DNA of 64,000 nucleotides from Auanema rhodensis (GCA_964057225.1 OZ059895.1:9362001-9426000); one strand, 5' to 3'; counted from the stretch's first letter, positions 13,737-30,550 are shown. The notes: generated by a model from the sequence alone, not told the origin. Numbers and translations: made by a program.

Positions 13737-16700
13737 TTAAATTTCTGGACGATCTGGAACACTGCTCTTCACTGGTTGAATCTGAATTTAATTATTATTT
13801 AGTTAAACTATACTCAATGGATAATGTCTTTAGTTTTACCTGAATCTTATGCTTGGTTCGTGATCCCTTTCGGGGAGTGAAGCGGGCGGGTGGTACTTGA
13901 GCAGCTGCTCCTGAGATATTAAATAATTGTTTTTGAAATAAATAAATGTGTGTAAATACCTTTAGGTCGACATGCCCATCTTATGCTATCGATTAAAATT
14001 AAAATAGCTGGCAAGAATAACAATCCATGTAAATTACACAATATTACGCAAGATACCATGGTTTTCACAAAAACCTAAGTTCAAATTAGTATGAATTAGA
14101 AAAGTGATTATACCTCAGCCATGTATATATTTACAAACAAAAGACTACAAACACAAAGCATTGTACTTAATGCTGCTTGTACAGCAGGGAATGCAACTGA
14201 CGATAAACAATTAGCCAAATGATCTGCTGGTCTCGCAGTTGGAAGAGACGATAAAGCTAATTAGAATAATAGTCAAAAAAGTTATATAAATTAAACTTAC
14301 AAGCTTGATAATAATGATATGACACATGGGCTGGTATATCAACTGAGAATCCAATAGATATAATCATGGCAGCCATTGTAATTGGATCTAAGTCAACTCC
14401 CCACCAAGATAAAATTCCGAGAATTCCTAATTAAAGTTATATAATTACACAGAAAGATTTTTAAAAGTATTTTAAACAAGTTATGTTACTACTAACCTGC
14501 ACAAATCGAAAGTACAGAGAATGAAGCAATTGCCACAGTAAACAAATTGTTTAAGAATATGAAGCAAACGAATGCCATACACAGCAATGTTCCCAACACT
14601 GACTAAACAAGATTATTCATTAAAATATATGAATTAAATTGAATTAGTTGATATGTCTAAAATTTATTTTACCTGCCAAGTATCAGTTGTCATATTATCG
14701 ATCAAATCGAGGTAAACACCATCTTCATGAAAAACGGAAGCATCAAAATCTCTGCAAATTCAGATTCAGTTTTAATAAAGAATAGAATTAACAACTTGTA
14801 TTGATCAACAACACGTCTCCATTCTTTCAACATTAATCCTCTATTCCTCCACACTCGAAGATCATCACCGTGATATCCCGAAGTGAAGAAAAATTTTTCT
14901 AATTCCTTGTGTCTGAAACATAGTTTGAATATTATTTGGATTTTTGTTAAAACTGAACTCTGTTCCATTCTTTAATTTCACAAATCCTTCCCAAAAATCA
15001 TATTCTGGCCATTTTAAGAAATATTCTAGTTGTGATTCTACGAACATAGTCGGCTGCAAAATATATAATAGTTTTCAGATTATTCTATTTACTAACCCAG
15101 GCATCGTTATCAGTTTTGCCTGTCATATTTTTGGGTGCATCATCCGTATCTTCTTCATCCTCGTAATCATTGTCATCAGAGAAAGCTGGAATAAAAGCTT
15201 ACTTCAGGTTGTTAAGAATGTAGATTACATTTTTCAAATAGTTGGAAATCTCGAGGAAAATAGCTTGTTCCTGAGACTCCCCAAGACTGTCCCCATGTTC
15301 CATTCAAAGCTTCCATATCAGCAACAAATCTAAATATGTATATACCATAATAGCATGAATGATATAACACACTGATTCATTCGCTTCAAACGTTCGGGAT
15401 CGGAGAAGTTTCCTGGATTGTTAACGAAAACCGTTGCCATAGAGAAATGAGGAACTTGGTAAGCAACTCGTAGTTTATCGAGCTTAATTATATAATATTT
15501 AATTTTCCATTACGAACCATATCAAACCTCTAAGAGTGGAGAATCCAATGCAAATAACTTATCTGCAGTCAATTTAATGTTTATCACACTAATACCCTAT
15601 ATAATATATAATATATTATTATAATTAACTTCATAAAACTTACATATATACTAAATGCCAAATAAGATATATAAACTAAGACGACACCTATATAAACTAC
15701 GCTTGTAGTCATGAAATTTACATATCGTTGCATAAATTTGCTAATAATTGGTTTTGTCGTTTCATGGAACTTTGAAGGTTGTCGCTGAAAAGAAAAAAAA
15801 GGTAATTGGCTTCGCTTTAGCCAATACAGTTAGAGGTCGATGATGCCGAGCTATGTTAACTCTGTTTTCAGCCATGTTCACTTCCATTGTACTCCTTTCC
15901 ACAACTTCAGCCCCAATCTCATAACGTCCAACTATAGACATCAATCCGGCATAAAATGTCATCTGGATATCAAAGTAAAAAATTTTTATTTTTCAAATAA
16001 CCTGATATAAGAAGGCGAAACACATGGAAACCATATTACCAGTACAGAGCAAAGTAATTTCTGGTGAAGAAGTGAAAGATCCAACAGCATCAGCAAATAC
16101 ATTAGTTAAACATGAAATCAGAATCGCCGGACCGACTTCAGATAAGACCTTCAAAATCACAATTGTACGAAAGTTTTAATCAATTATGTAAGATACCTCA
16201 CTCATGCGATGGCCAACACTATCCTTCTTTCTCGGTGTTTCTTTAATATGTTTCGTTACTCGCTGCCACTCGTGAATCATGAGGTACGAAGAATCCACAC
16301 CTAAACTGGCAGCTAAGTTTTGTGAGAGACGAATCATATTACCTATAGAAAGAACTAAGAATGGTATTACACATAAAATTGATGCAAAACGGGTGCCACA
16401 TATAAACATAATGGCCAATGCCGTAGAGCATGCTAACAGAGGTGTTAGGCAAGCCATGATTGCCAGAATGATCTAGAAATAAATATTAAACTGAATTTCG
16501 TGAATTACTTACTTTATAAAAGTTTTGTTGATGCATATAAAGAGCACGAATCATAACAGATGCTATACTACACAAGCACATGATGACAAATCCAACAACC
16601 AAAAAGGGGAGCATAATAATTCCACCACGCACCATTTCTTCTTCAACATATGATTGAGAATATGCATATATTTTCAACCTTGTGGACTGATATCTTCTAA

Positions 16701-17998
16701 ACAAAAATTTCAAATCAGCTTAAAATAATCTCATTATACTTCTCGAAAACTTCAACTAGTTGCATTTCCCAATCTTTGACATCTTGTTCTGACCATCCAT
16801 CTTTATGTTCTGCTCGAAATTGGAGAGTTATCATCTTTATAGACTTTATATTTGTTATTCTTTCTAACGGGTCTACTATAGATCGTACGGTTGCATTCAG
16901 CTCTGAATCTCAGTATATCTTGTTATAAAGCATTGTATAAACCTATCACGGTATCTGGTCCTCCGAGTAACTTTGGAATATCGTCTTCACCCGGGTTGTC
17001 ATCGAACAAATCAACGCCAAAAAAGTTGGGCTAAAACAAATGGAAATGTGGATATTCATGAGCTGTTAGTCTAAGAATTAAAAAGTATAAACGTTTACCT
17101 GCACACTGAAGCTTCGTCCGAAAATTGAGCTTATAGGATAACTAAGATTAATCCTTCCTGGTCGATTCCCATCGTCTTCACTGAGAATTTGAAAGCCATT
17201 CTAAATTTTTAAGTAAATATACGCAGTAATCTCTTTTTAACTTACATAGAATTGTCTTACTGGTTCGTTAATTTGACAGAAAGAATTACAAAATTGATTA
17301 TAATTTTCTTTCTTGCCGGTCTTTTTATCCAGAATTGTTACATTATTCATTGCATAGTTCAAAACCTGATTAACTATTTGTATTTTTTATATTTGATAAC
17401 TAAACCTTTATTGTTTCTTCCATGTAATCAGGCCTAAGCATACTTCCATTATCCTTTGCAACAATGAATAGATAAGCAGCAACAGGCAAACCTGTTGAGA
17501 TGTTGTTATTAACTTATCTCTTATTACAACTTTTTTTTATCAGATAACCACTAACTAAAACTAAAACACTACCTTTCGCCGAGAAAAATCTTTCATATTC
17601 ATCCCATTCGTCATTAGCTCGGGCACCATATGGTGTATATCCCTTGATGTCATTACGTTGTCTGAAAGAATATTCGTTTCACCAGAACCAAACTATCTTT
17701 TAATCACTTTGTGGTGACAATTTTGATTAATGACAACGCTGATATAGCTAAACAAATGACAATAGCTAGCCATGCATGGTCTGCCACAATAAACCCCCAT
17801 TCCTTAAAAACTCCGATTACCCAAATTACGAATTTGGGACCTAAATAATAGTTAATTATAAATCAGAACACAAAATTAAAACTTTAATCAATATTGTACT
17901 ACTTACCTTTGTTCTGCTCTCCATATTCATCAATTGAACGCTGTCCAATGAGAATGGATTGCCGTTTCGGCTTTATGCCGACTTCCATAATCTTATAG
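13737..17998 (-). CDS. Patched-related (PTR) RND-family membrane protein
   Basis: A multi-exon gene read from 17998 to the stop at 13737. After a short cytoplasmic N-terminus ([11 protein letters not shown]) comes TM1 ([17 protein letters not shown]), a large extracellular loop with [15 protein letters not shown], and a sterol-sensing-type bundle (TM2-6). TM4 carries [12 protein letters not shown], a variant of the family GVDDxFLMxxxW. After a central cytoplasmic stretch and a second ectodomain, the second bundle has [15 protein letters not shown], the usual TM10 motif of Patched/PTR proteins. The tail ends [14 protein letters not shown] proteins act in nematode cuticle and moulting and lipid or sterol traffic; substrate here is unknown. 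Only one of the two TM4 acidic residues is kept. An upstream noncoding exon is possible because ttaatag precedes the start. Confidence 0.85.
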
Positions 17999-19388
17999 TG
18001 CTATTAAGAACAATTTAATGGTTTATTTTCAAATTCTGAAATAATAAAAATATTATTATAAATTATATTAATACAAAGGGAATTATAAGAATTATTAAGA
18101 AGAAAATAATATGAAAAAAATGATAAAAAACTCTCCTTTTTTGGAAGAAACAAAACGACAATAATTCCTAATGTCAAAATATCTCTAAAATAAGGAGCAG
18201 TTAGAATATTATTTTGTTCAAATAAGGATGGTCAAAAACGAAAAGGAGAAATCAACAGAAAACTCGTTTTTAAAGTCATGAAGAGGGTTGGAAGACGAAT
18301 TTTATTAGCTATTTCTTCACAATAGGGATAGTACAAGTTTTAAAAAATGGTTCATAAAAAAGAAAAAATCTGATATTTTGCACATTTATTCCTGAATTGG
18401 TTCAGCAGATCAGTGGTTTGCTTGAAGAAAACGAAATAAAAAAACACTTGTATGTGAACGATATGTATGGAAGAAGAAGTGACTTTTTGTTTCACTCTTT
18501 CTTTTTTTTATCTCTGCCAGTTTTCTCTTGCTACCATCTATCGAACGCGACCTCCCTTTTCTCTCTATTTTGTATCTCACTACTTTCTTATGTCTCATAG
18601 TTATACAAGTAGAGAGAACGGGTTGAACAACTATTTATGCAAAAGTCAGATTACATGTCTAGCTATAGAGAAACTGCATAAACAGTTACATGACAGCTGT
18701 TACAAGAAAATAAATTGGTTAAGATGAGGTGGGCAAAGTGAATCTTGGAACAAATGCAATGATTTTGTGGTTCAAAAACCAAAGCAACCAAGGAGGACTT
18801 CATATGAAGACGACACAGAAAGAAGAATCCTAATTCGTCCTTGGAATGCAATACACTAGGATATGCCAAGCCAGATCGACAAGCAACAATGATAGAAATC
18901 AAATGCGATCTTCGTAATTTCTTCAACCATGATTCTGGACTATTTAGTTTTTCTAGTTGAAATATGAACTAAAAACAAATATATCATGTTTAAGACGATA
19001 CAAACAGTGCATCAAATAGATTGATCCAAGAAAAGGTTATCAATAAAGAAGATAATTTCATAATAAATATATAGAATCCAAACTTAAACTATGTATAGTC
19101 ATTAAGTGAACTTGATTATTTTAATATTAATGTATAAAATTTTCGTCTTGGATGGTAATATATGTTTTCCACAAGTATATTTATAAAGATAACTAGTGTA
19201 ATATTAATTTATTTACGTCAATCTACACTCTGCGTTAGACACATGCACTAATAAGAAATAACCCAGTATTGCCAAAGACAAAAAGGAATAACTAGTTGCG
19301 GAAGAGTAGTGTTTAACTAGTTGAAATTTGACATTTATATCGCACAGTACAGAAGGATATTGATATCAGTAATTATGTATTATTTGTA
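17999..19388. other. Intergenic, no gene seen
   Basis: Between the start of the PTR gene and the stop of the MESH1 gene. Short frames at 18397-18926 overlap on both strands and look like chance. A poly-A/GA-rich stretch near 18100-18360 may be 5' flank or promoter of the PTR gene. Confidence 0.5.
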
Positions 19389-20273
19389 TCATTCCAGATG
19401 TGACTGAAGAACTTCGTCCAAAAGATTTTCTAGAACAGCATGAGTTCCTCTCATTTGATCAATCACCTGAAATAACTCATGAAAAATAAGAATGAAAAGC
19501 ACAATATCTTCTTACCAGCTTCGACCATTTAAAATACTCCTTTACCCGTTTTTTGTCCCAACCATGAGGCGTATGACGTTTTAAATCACGAAGATTATAT
19601 AGCTTGTCAGCCAAATGTACAAGTTTTGCCTACAAACAAAGAGAAACTAGCTGTAGGTAACACGACAAGAATCACCTTGTGAGAATGATGGGCAGCATTA
19701 TCGATCTGAGCTTGCTTTCTAGCCTCTTTTGACAATGTTTTGTCGTCAGTACATTCTTTTACAATATCGTAAATCTTAATAATAGTATAGATATGAAAAA
19801 AACAAGAAAGAAATTCACCTGTGACCCAAATTCTTCCAAGATCTCCTCATGTGTTGTCTTTGTATCTTCTACGGTGTCATGAAGAATAGCAGCAGCTAAT
19901 GTTATAGTATCATAAACCTTAGCTTCATTCGTTAAAATAAAAGCAACACCTTAGTTAATATAAAAAATAACCATTCCGCACATGAAGACATACCTATTGG
20001 ATGATTAACGTATGGAGTACGGTTGTCTTTTCTTTTTTGAAATCTATGTCTTCTTGCAGCGAAATCGTTCGCCTGAAAACAGAAGTTGCAAAAAATGTAT
20101 TTTTAAAACCTTACCTTCATTAATAACGCTATATCATAACAATCATCATGATCAGAAGACTTCTTCAGAATATTCTGCGGCTTTTCGGACTTTTGACATT
20201 CTTCTGGATCGCTCGGAGTTGATTGTGGCAGCACAGGGTACACCTTTGCAATTTTTTTTCCTTCCTCACTCAT
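19389..20273 (-). CDS. MESH1/HDDC3 HD-domain hydrolase
   Basis: Homologue of metazoan SpoT (MESH1, HDDC3), an Mn-dependent HD phosphohydrolase that removes the 3' pyrophosphate of (p)ppGpp and is known to act on NADPH in animals. There are about six exons. HD-domain motifs are visible in order: [35 protein letters not shown] (the HD pair) and [20 protein letters not shown] (the distal metal-binding Asp). The C-terminus [14 protein letters not shown] aligns well with the human protein. A polar N-terminal extension of about 50 residues is divergent. It has no synthetase domain, as expected for the animal form. It is divergent from the AP-1 gamma gene, with about 700 bases between starts. Confidence 0.92.
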
Positions 20274-20970
20274 CTAGATTAAAAGAATAAAGTTTCTTGG
20301 AGAACCCATAACAAAAAAGAAAGGAAGTGACAATCTAGAATCGATAACGAAAGAGAGAGTACGCAGCCTTCAGTTTTCTGAAACAGGTCTTACTATGGCG
20401 TTGAAAGCTCGATTTTCCGTTATACATCTCTTATGCTTTACTAAGGAGCAGAAAAAACGTTATAGCTAACAATACTTCAATTTCAAGCAGATTTTGAGTA
20501 AATTAGAACACAAGCGTTAGAAAAATACCAAATAATGTTAAAAAGAAATTGCAAACCCTAAACGGTTAAGTATGAATGAATACTTTTGAAAACTATAACT
20601 GGTTTGAAGGCAACCCTTCATAGTAGTATAGGTGTAAAAATAAATAAAAAAATATTGTACTATTAATTACCAATTAAGTATACTTCATTCAAGTAGTCTT
20701 TTGTTTGTAATGTCATTCAAAATTAGAATATTTTAAAGTTATTTTGCCAACGTCAATATGCTTTACTTTTTTCGATAGTATTTTCAATTTTCAAATCATA
20801 CATACATATGTTAAATTTCCAAAAAAGATATTTTGTGTTTGGCTACACAATATGCATGACACGAGAAAATGCGTACAGTGAAAGTAATCAATTGGTTTGC
20901 TATTTATGCAAAACTTCTTTTCGTTAGATCATTTAATTATCAATTTTAATTTTCTTATTTTCGGTTTAAA
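20274..20970. promoter_or_regulatory. Divergent intergenic region MESH1 / AP-1 gamma
   Basis: An AT-rich 697-base gap between two divergent starts, so it should contain the promoters of both genes. No strong TATA box or repeat was singled out; the assignment rests on gene orientation only. Confidence 0.4.
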
Positions 20971-24270
<3,300 letters not shown>

Positions 24271-24571
24271 TATTGTGATAATTATAATTCCTTTACACCT
24301 AGCATATCATAATATGGAGCGTTTTAATATTTCGGTAGAATATTATATATATATATATATTATATGTATGAATGTGTGGCTTTGGTTAATTTAATGGTTC
24401 TTTATTTCGATCGATATAAAATGTTTTATTTATTTTTTAATGTATGTATTAACTAATTTGTATGTATCAAATGGATTCTTATCTCCTAAAATACTTTTAT
24501 CGGTGTTATACTTTTGTAATGCTATGATTTCAGTATTACTTACTATTTCTTAGGTACTGTTATGTAGAATT
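24271..24571 (+). other. AP-1 gamma / GBA2 intergenic spacer
   Basis: About 300 bases with a (TA)n stretch at 24345-24362, likely the 3' UTR of the adaptin gene. An acceptor-like ttcttag at about 24548-24554 lies just before the GBA2 start, which fits trans-splicing of a downstream operon gene. Confidence 0.45.
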
Positions 24572-27500
24572 ATGGTAACTTCCAAGCAACGTTGTTTAAA
24601 TAAAGTATCAATTTCTATTGTTACATAAAATTTGTTTTTGCCTTCAGACTATCGACTTTCCTAGTACGATACAAGGTCCTGGGTGGCTAGCTAGAGGTGA
24701 TCGGAAACCATCTGAAAAAAGAACAGCATTTAATAGGCCTACGGCTAGGCAGGCATGTGGTATAAGTTATAAAGTAGTCATTTCGAAATTTTAGATTTAT
24801 GATGCTTTACCTTTTGTAAGGAGATATTTTTTGTATTGGATGAAACATACGTTTAACAAAGAAAAGTTATTTATTAACACGTTCCAGCCATTACAGCATA
24901 AACCTTTTTATGGTACATCAAAACGTTTTGATTGTTGAAAAAATTATCTTAGGTGTGCCTTGTGGGGGTATTGGATGCGGTTCACTTGGACGTGATTTTC
25001 GTGGAGGATTTTGTAAATTTAGCCTACGCCCAGGTTTAATTGAACACCAAGTGGACGTAATACCTGCTAACCAGTTCATCTTATCTGTTAGAGAAAATAA
25101 TATTTGTATCTATCAAAAAGTTCTTAATGCTTCTGATGTTTTACGTAATGGTACTCAATTATCTTCTTGGGATTTTTCCTTCTCCAAAATGGATATGCAT
25201 TACAGGTTATTGTTGATTTCCATGAATTCTGAATAAGTTTATTATAGAGGCTTGTATCCAAGGTCATGGAGCTCATATATGATCCCAGAACTAAAGCTGG
25301 AAGTTGTGATTCAACAAGTGTCTCCAATATTTCCTAATAGTTACGAGGTGGAATCTAGTCTGAAATAATTAGTTTAGGAATATTTACTTGCAGGAAACTT
25401 CTTTCCCAATATCTTGTTTTATAATAAAAGTTATCAACAACTCCGCAATAGAGTATGAAGTCAGTATTGCTTTTACTTTCCGAAATGGAACAGGTCTTAA
25501 AAAATGGGATAAAGAAAGTCAATGTACTTCCACTGCATTCCAAGACGGTGACGGTATTATTTTTTTCCAAATTAAATTGTTTATCAATTACTGTTTAAAG
25601 GCTTTGGTGTTATTTTGAACCAGACGATTTCTCAAATGCCATGTAAATATGGAATTGCATCGAAATTTGATGTATGTTTACAGTGCATTTGTTCTACGCA
25701 CTTCATATTTTCAGGGAAGAAATAAGATTACTATTTGTAAAGGGTTTAATCCAAATGGAAGTGGTTCGGGAATATGGAAATGCTTATCGGAGAATGGAAC
25801 TGTACCTGATTACGTAGTATTCCAGAATATAATAAAATAATGACTAAATTTGTTATAGGACAATAGCAGCGAATTTGATACTCGAGAGTTAGCTGTAGCA
25901 GTTTGTAATAAAACTGTTGTGAAACCTCATGATGTTGCTATTATGGAGTTTTCTTTAGTTTGGGATATGCCGTTAGTTCGATTTGGCAATGAACAGAGAG
26001 AATATCGAAGGTATCACTAATTATGTGGTGAACCCAATTATTCTACTTACAAGGCGATACACAAGATTTTTTGATAAAGACAATGCAACTTCTGAGTTAT
26101 GTCTTAGAGGGTTGAACGAATGGAAAGACTGGGTTAGCAAAATAGAATCTTGGCAGGTTGTAATATATTTAGTCAGCCAGCTTACATCTTTTTCAGAATC
26201 CTGTTCTGGAGCACAGTAAATTACCAGATTGGTATCGATCTGCATTGTTTAACGAGTTATATTTCATGACTGACGGAGGATCCGTATGCTTTTTTCCTAT
26301 TTCTGCTTGTTATTCGACTAACATTTTAGCTATGGTTCGAATATGATGAAGCATGGTCTTGCAATGAATCACATCTTTCTCCATATACACAGGAGAAAAT
26401 GAAAGCTGTTGGCCGGTTTGGATATTTAGAATGTCTTTCTAAATATTTAAGTATTGAATTTATCAATTTATTTAAGCATGGGAATATAGAATGGTTAACA
26501 CTTATGATGTACATTTTTATGCGTCTTTTGCTTTAGCTCAATTATGGCCTGAACTGGAATTAGTTATGCAAGCAGAATTTAGTACGTTTCAAAGTCAGGC
26601 AACGAAATAAATTGGACTTTTCAGCTGATCAAATAGATCATCAAGAAAACAAAACAACAAAATTTCACATGGAAGGTGATATAGCGAGTTTAAAAACTAT
26701 TGGCCGGGTTCCACATGATTTAGGAAATCCAGGTACTTCAATTGATACTGTAGTTTTCTTATGCGATTCGTCATAGCTCATGACCCTTGGCTGTACACCA
26801 ATGCTTACGTAATGCATGATACTGGGAAATGGAAAGATCTAAACTTAAAATATGTTTTGATGTCTTGGAGAGATCTAGTTCTTATCACAAATTTTGATAA
26901 AGAATTTTTAAACCACACTTGGGATCCTGTGAAGGTGGGATTAGTTTTATAATTTGGTATTAAAATATGTTTAGGCATTGATCCTTGACGCTTTAACAAA
27001 TTGGGATCAAAATGGTGATGGAATGATAGAGAATTTTGGTAAAGCTGATCAAACTTATGATGCATGGCAAATGGAAGGCGTTAGGTATTGCAGTATATCA
27101 GTAAATTATATTGTTATTTACATTTTCAGTGCATACTGCGGTTCTTTGTGGTTAGCTGCATTACGTGTTGCTGTAGAAATGGCACGATTAGTTGAAGATT
27201 CCGTTTCGGAAACATTGTTTGCAAAAACTTTACAAAATGCTAAAAAGGTTTCCGTAGTGTTGCAAAATTTTGATATGATATCCATCATAGGTGTTTATAA
27301 AAACTTTATGGACAGGCGAATATTTTCGTTTCTGTGAGAAATCAAGAAGCCGGGAAACGATAATGGCTGACCAGTTATGTGGGATATGGTTTCTTGATTC
27401 TGTTTCTCCTGAATTAGCTAGAGAAGTTGCAGAGTTTTCATAGATTTGACTTACATTATATCAGTTTTAGATTCTTCCTACCAACATGATATTATCTTCT

Positions 27501-27964
27501 TTGTGCAAAATTTATACTTACAATGTTTGTAGATTTGGAGAAGGACAAATAGGAGCAGTGAATGGCATGCAGCCTAATGGAATTGTAGATAGATATTATA
27601 TACAGGTATCACTTACATGAAAAAAAGTTTAACCTTTGTATATAGGCAGATGAAATGTGGACTGGAGTCACTTATGCGCTATCTGCATTTCTTATTCAAC
27701 AAGGAGAAGTAAAAAAAGCATTTCATACTGCTTCGGGCTGCTATGATGTGTGTTTCGAAAAAACAGGACTGCAGTACCAAACACCTGAAGCTTTATATGA
27801 AACAAAGTAAGATACATTTGTTTCACTCTAAACTTCAAAATTTAAGATATTATCGTGCAATTGGATATATGCGACCTTTATCAATTTGGGCGATGCAGCA
27901 TGCATTGGATAAACATCTGAATATATATTCTACGACCAAGTCTTGTATCTTAGACATTGATTAA
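24572..27964 (+). CDS. Non-lysosomal glucosylceramidase, GBA2 type (GH116)
   Basis: Bile-acid beta-glucosidase/GBA2 family enzyme that hydrolyses glucosylceramide at the cytosolic face of ER and endosomal membranes. There are about 16 exons. The start at 24572 is chosen because the exon [11 protein letters not shown] joins in phase 0, through a 43-base intron, to an exon with [13 protein letters not shown]. The N-terminal domain shows [20 protein letters not shown]. The catalytic (alpha/alpha)6 domain has [15 protein letters not shown] (predicted nucleophile Glu in NELY), [18 protein letters not shown] and [19 protein letters not shown] (predicted acid/base Asp in ADQTYD). It ends [15 protein letters not shown]. 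The second intron uses a GC donor at 24753. It looks functional. Confidence 0.92.
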
Positions 27965-28082
27965 ATATATATTTATATATGTTCATTCCAGTCAAATCAT
28001 GAAATCATTATGAATATACCTTTATTGGTTCTATATCTATTTTCCACTATGAACTAATTATTACGGGCTATTATGATTATAG

Positions 28083-28443
28083 ATGAATTCATTTCGAGCA
28101 GTACGTTTTTTTTCACAAGTTGCCAAAAATGCTGAGGAAAGATTGACCAATATTTTGAAGTCTAAGCTTCAAGGCATCAAAGAGATATCTGTAAGCGACA
28201 TTTCTAGTATGTGGCAATCAAGATAATATTCATATAATTACTTATTTCATATGGATGTGGTTCTATGTTTTCTATTAACATGAGGGCTTCTGAATTTAAT
28301 GGGCTTTCTAGAGTAGCTCAGCATAAATTAGTCACAGGTATTCTTTTTTCTTTTACATCAATTAATATATTAATTCAGATATCTTGAAAGAAGAAATCAA
28401 AAAGATGCATGGGGTTATCATTGAAACAAAACCAGCTGCATAA
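28083..28443 (+). CDS. BolA-like protein 3 (mitochondrial Fe-S biogenesis)
   Basis: BOLA3 family protein, which with GLRX5/NFU1 helps deliver [4Fe-4S] clusters in mitochondria. The N-terminus MNSFRAVRFFSQVAKNAEE is basic and amphipathic, as for a mitochondrial presequence. The BolA fold follows: LTNILKSKLQGIKEISVSDIS, then GCGSMFSINMRASEF (the conserved GCGxMY region), QHKLVTDILKEEIKKMHG. The single intron after DIS starts with a normal GTATGT, but no AG precedes the next exon (region 28207-28255), so the acceptor looks non-canonical. A second intron lies near 28338-28378. It starts about 118 bases after the GBA2 stop. Confidence 0.85.
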
Positions 28444-28566
28444 TAATTGAAAAAATAGTTTTTAATAAATTTGGATTCTAAGTTTTCGTTTTGCTTTGCT
28501 GGTTTTATGATTGTGTTCATACATATTTTCATTTTTGTCTTTCAATTAAATATAAATTCATATAGA

Positions 28567-29666
28567 ATGTCTACTCTTTGCTCTTCTGTCCGGTGTTTTA
28601 ATGGTGTGCAAAATGTCTATCAACACTTCAGGTTCGTATTCTAAATTTTATCAAATATGTCTGATTTTAGCATTACTTTAAAATGTGACATGAAGTATGG
28701 TGTTTATATTCCTGATTTAAACGATGGAGAGCGTGTTCCGACTTTGTTCTATTTATCAGGTGTTTTCATGTTTTTAACGAATGAAAAGTATATTATGTAA
28801 TATAGGACTAACTTGTACTCATTCAAATTTCATGGAAAAATCTGGGATGCAAAAATACGCGAGTGAGAAAAGAATGATAGTCATACATCCTGATACTTCG
28901 CCAAGAGGAGTTGATATACCTGGAGATGCTGATCACTGGGATTTTGGTAAAGGTGCGATTATATTTTCTTTTCATTTGCATCAAATTTTTTTTGAGGAGC
29001 TGGATTCTATGTAGATTCGACCCAGGAGCCTTGGAGACAACATTATAACATGTATTCTTACATCTCCAGTGAACTGTTAAAAATATGTTCGGAAAATCTG
29101 CCAGTAAATAAAGAAAAAATTGGTGCGTTTAGTTGGTTAATTATGTCCGTTAACAACACATTATAGGTATCTTTGGCCATTCAATGGGAGGACATGGTGC
29201 TATAGTTTTAGGATTACGTAATCCTGCTGTTTTCAAATCCATTTCAGCTTTTGCACCCATTTGCAATCCTATGAGCTGTGCATGGGGTAAAAAAGCATTT
29301 TCTGCATATTTAGGTTAAGAAGGCATAATTTACCTTAAATTATTCTTATTTTTAAGGCACGGATGAAAAGCATTGGTGTCAATATGATTCTAGTGAACTT
29401 ATTAAAGAATATGATGGAAAAAAAAGAAAGATCCTTATACATCAAGTAGAATGCTCATCAACAGCTGCTTTAAATTTATAAATTTTTAGGGATTAGCTGA
29501 TCAATTTTTGACCGATGGACAACTGCGACCTGAAACTTTGGTGTCCACTGATAAAATAACAATTGAACTAAAAAATGAAGAAGGATATGATCATGGATAT
29601 TATTTCATTTCCACTTTTTTAAGCGATCATTTTGAACACCATGCAGAGCAATTAGGATGTTTATAA
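28567..29666 (+). CDS. S-formylglutathione hydrolase (esterase D)
   Basis: ESD/FGH family alpha/beta hydrolase that cleaves S-formylglutathione in formaldehyde detoxification, in the cytosol. About seven exons. Visible motifs: [12 protein letters not shown] after the N-terminal strands (oxyanion region), [13 protein letters not shown], the nucleophile elbow GHSMGGHGA (catalytic Ser), GLADQFL (catalytic Asp) and [12 protein letters not shown] (catalytic His). Length of about 285 residues is normal. The start lies two bases after an atatag acceptor-like site and 123 bases after the BOLA3 stop, as in an operon. AATAAA occurs near 29722. Confidence 0.95.
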
Positions 29667-30540
29667 AGATACTTGAATTTTCCTAATTTGTCTTTGCTAA
29701 TTTTATGATATGTAACTGTTCAATAAATCAGTCATTTATTATATTTGTATTACTATTTGGAAACACCAAAATAATGAACAATCAGAATATTAGAGAGCAA
29801 TTTTTCTTACGTTGTATTAGTTCAAATATTAAAAAGGTAAGTATTAGAATAAATTTAGCTGGGGCTAAGCCTGAAATGAATTTTTCGCATTGCAGTGTTC
29901 ACAAACACGTTGCCGTTTATACAAAAAATAATGTAATATCCTTGATTTGGATATTAATGTTCCATGTTATTGACCCTAAGATTGATTTGTTGTAAAAGAA
30001 ACATTAACATTTGAGGAAGAGAGAAAGATTTATTATAAATAAAAAACATTTAAACAATAAACAAATAAAAGATGAAGATAAATCCGCCACCTGAAGATTC
30101 AGTTTAATGGCAAGCTTATATAGCGAATGTTATCAGCATTTTCCACGAAAGGTTATAAGTTGTCAATGACAATAATAATTATCTCGGAAAATGCTGAAGT
30201 TGCAAATATAACTGATAACATAATACACTAAGATAAAAACAACCAGAATTATAAAATATAAAATATAGAAATAAAGAATGAAGAAATACATAATAAAATA
30301 TATAAAAATATAGAATCAAGAAATACATAGTATAAAAATATAGAAAGAATAAAGTAAAGATTTATAAAGTATTACATGCTACCGCTCTTGAGGTATACAA
30401 AAAGGTTTCTAAGGCTTTCATAATGTTGTAGCAAGCTTTTGATGAGATCTTTATGTACTTTTCTCATCTGTCCTTGACTCATTTCCAATTCCACATATGA
30501 GTTGTATACGCCTGTTATTTTGAAAGGTCCTTTATATACT
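29667..30540. other. Intergenic, AT-rich, no gene seen
   Basis: 3' flank of the ESD gene. The open frame at 29705-29995 has no recognised domain. A run of AT-rich repeated TATAAAAATATAGAA-like words occupies about 30290-30370. Confidence 0.45.
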
Positions 30541-30550
30541 TGGGCACGGT

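Noticed and set aside
18397-18926. Overlapping frames on both strands
   Set aside because: Mirror-image frames of similar length in AT/CT-rich DNA; no domain and no splice structure.
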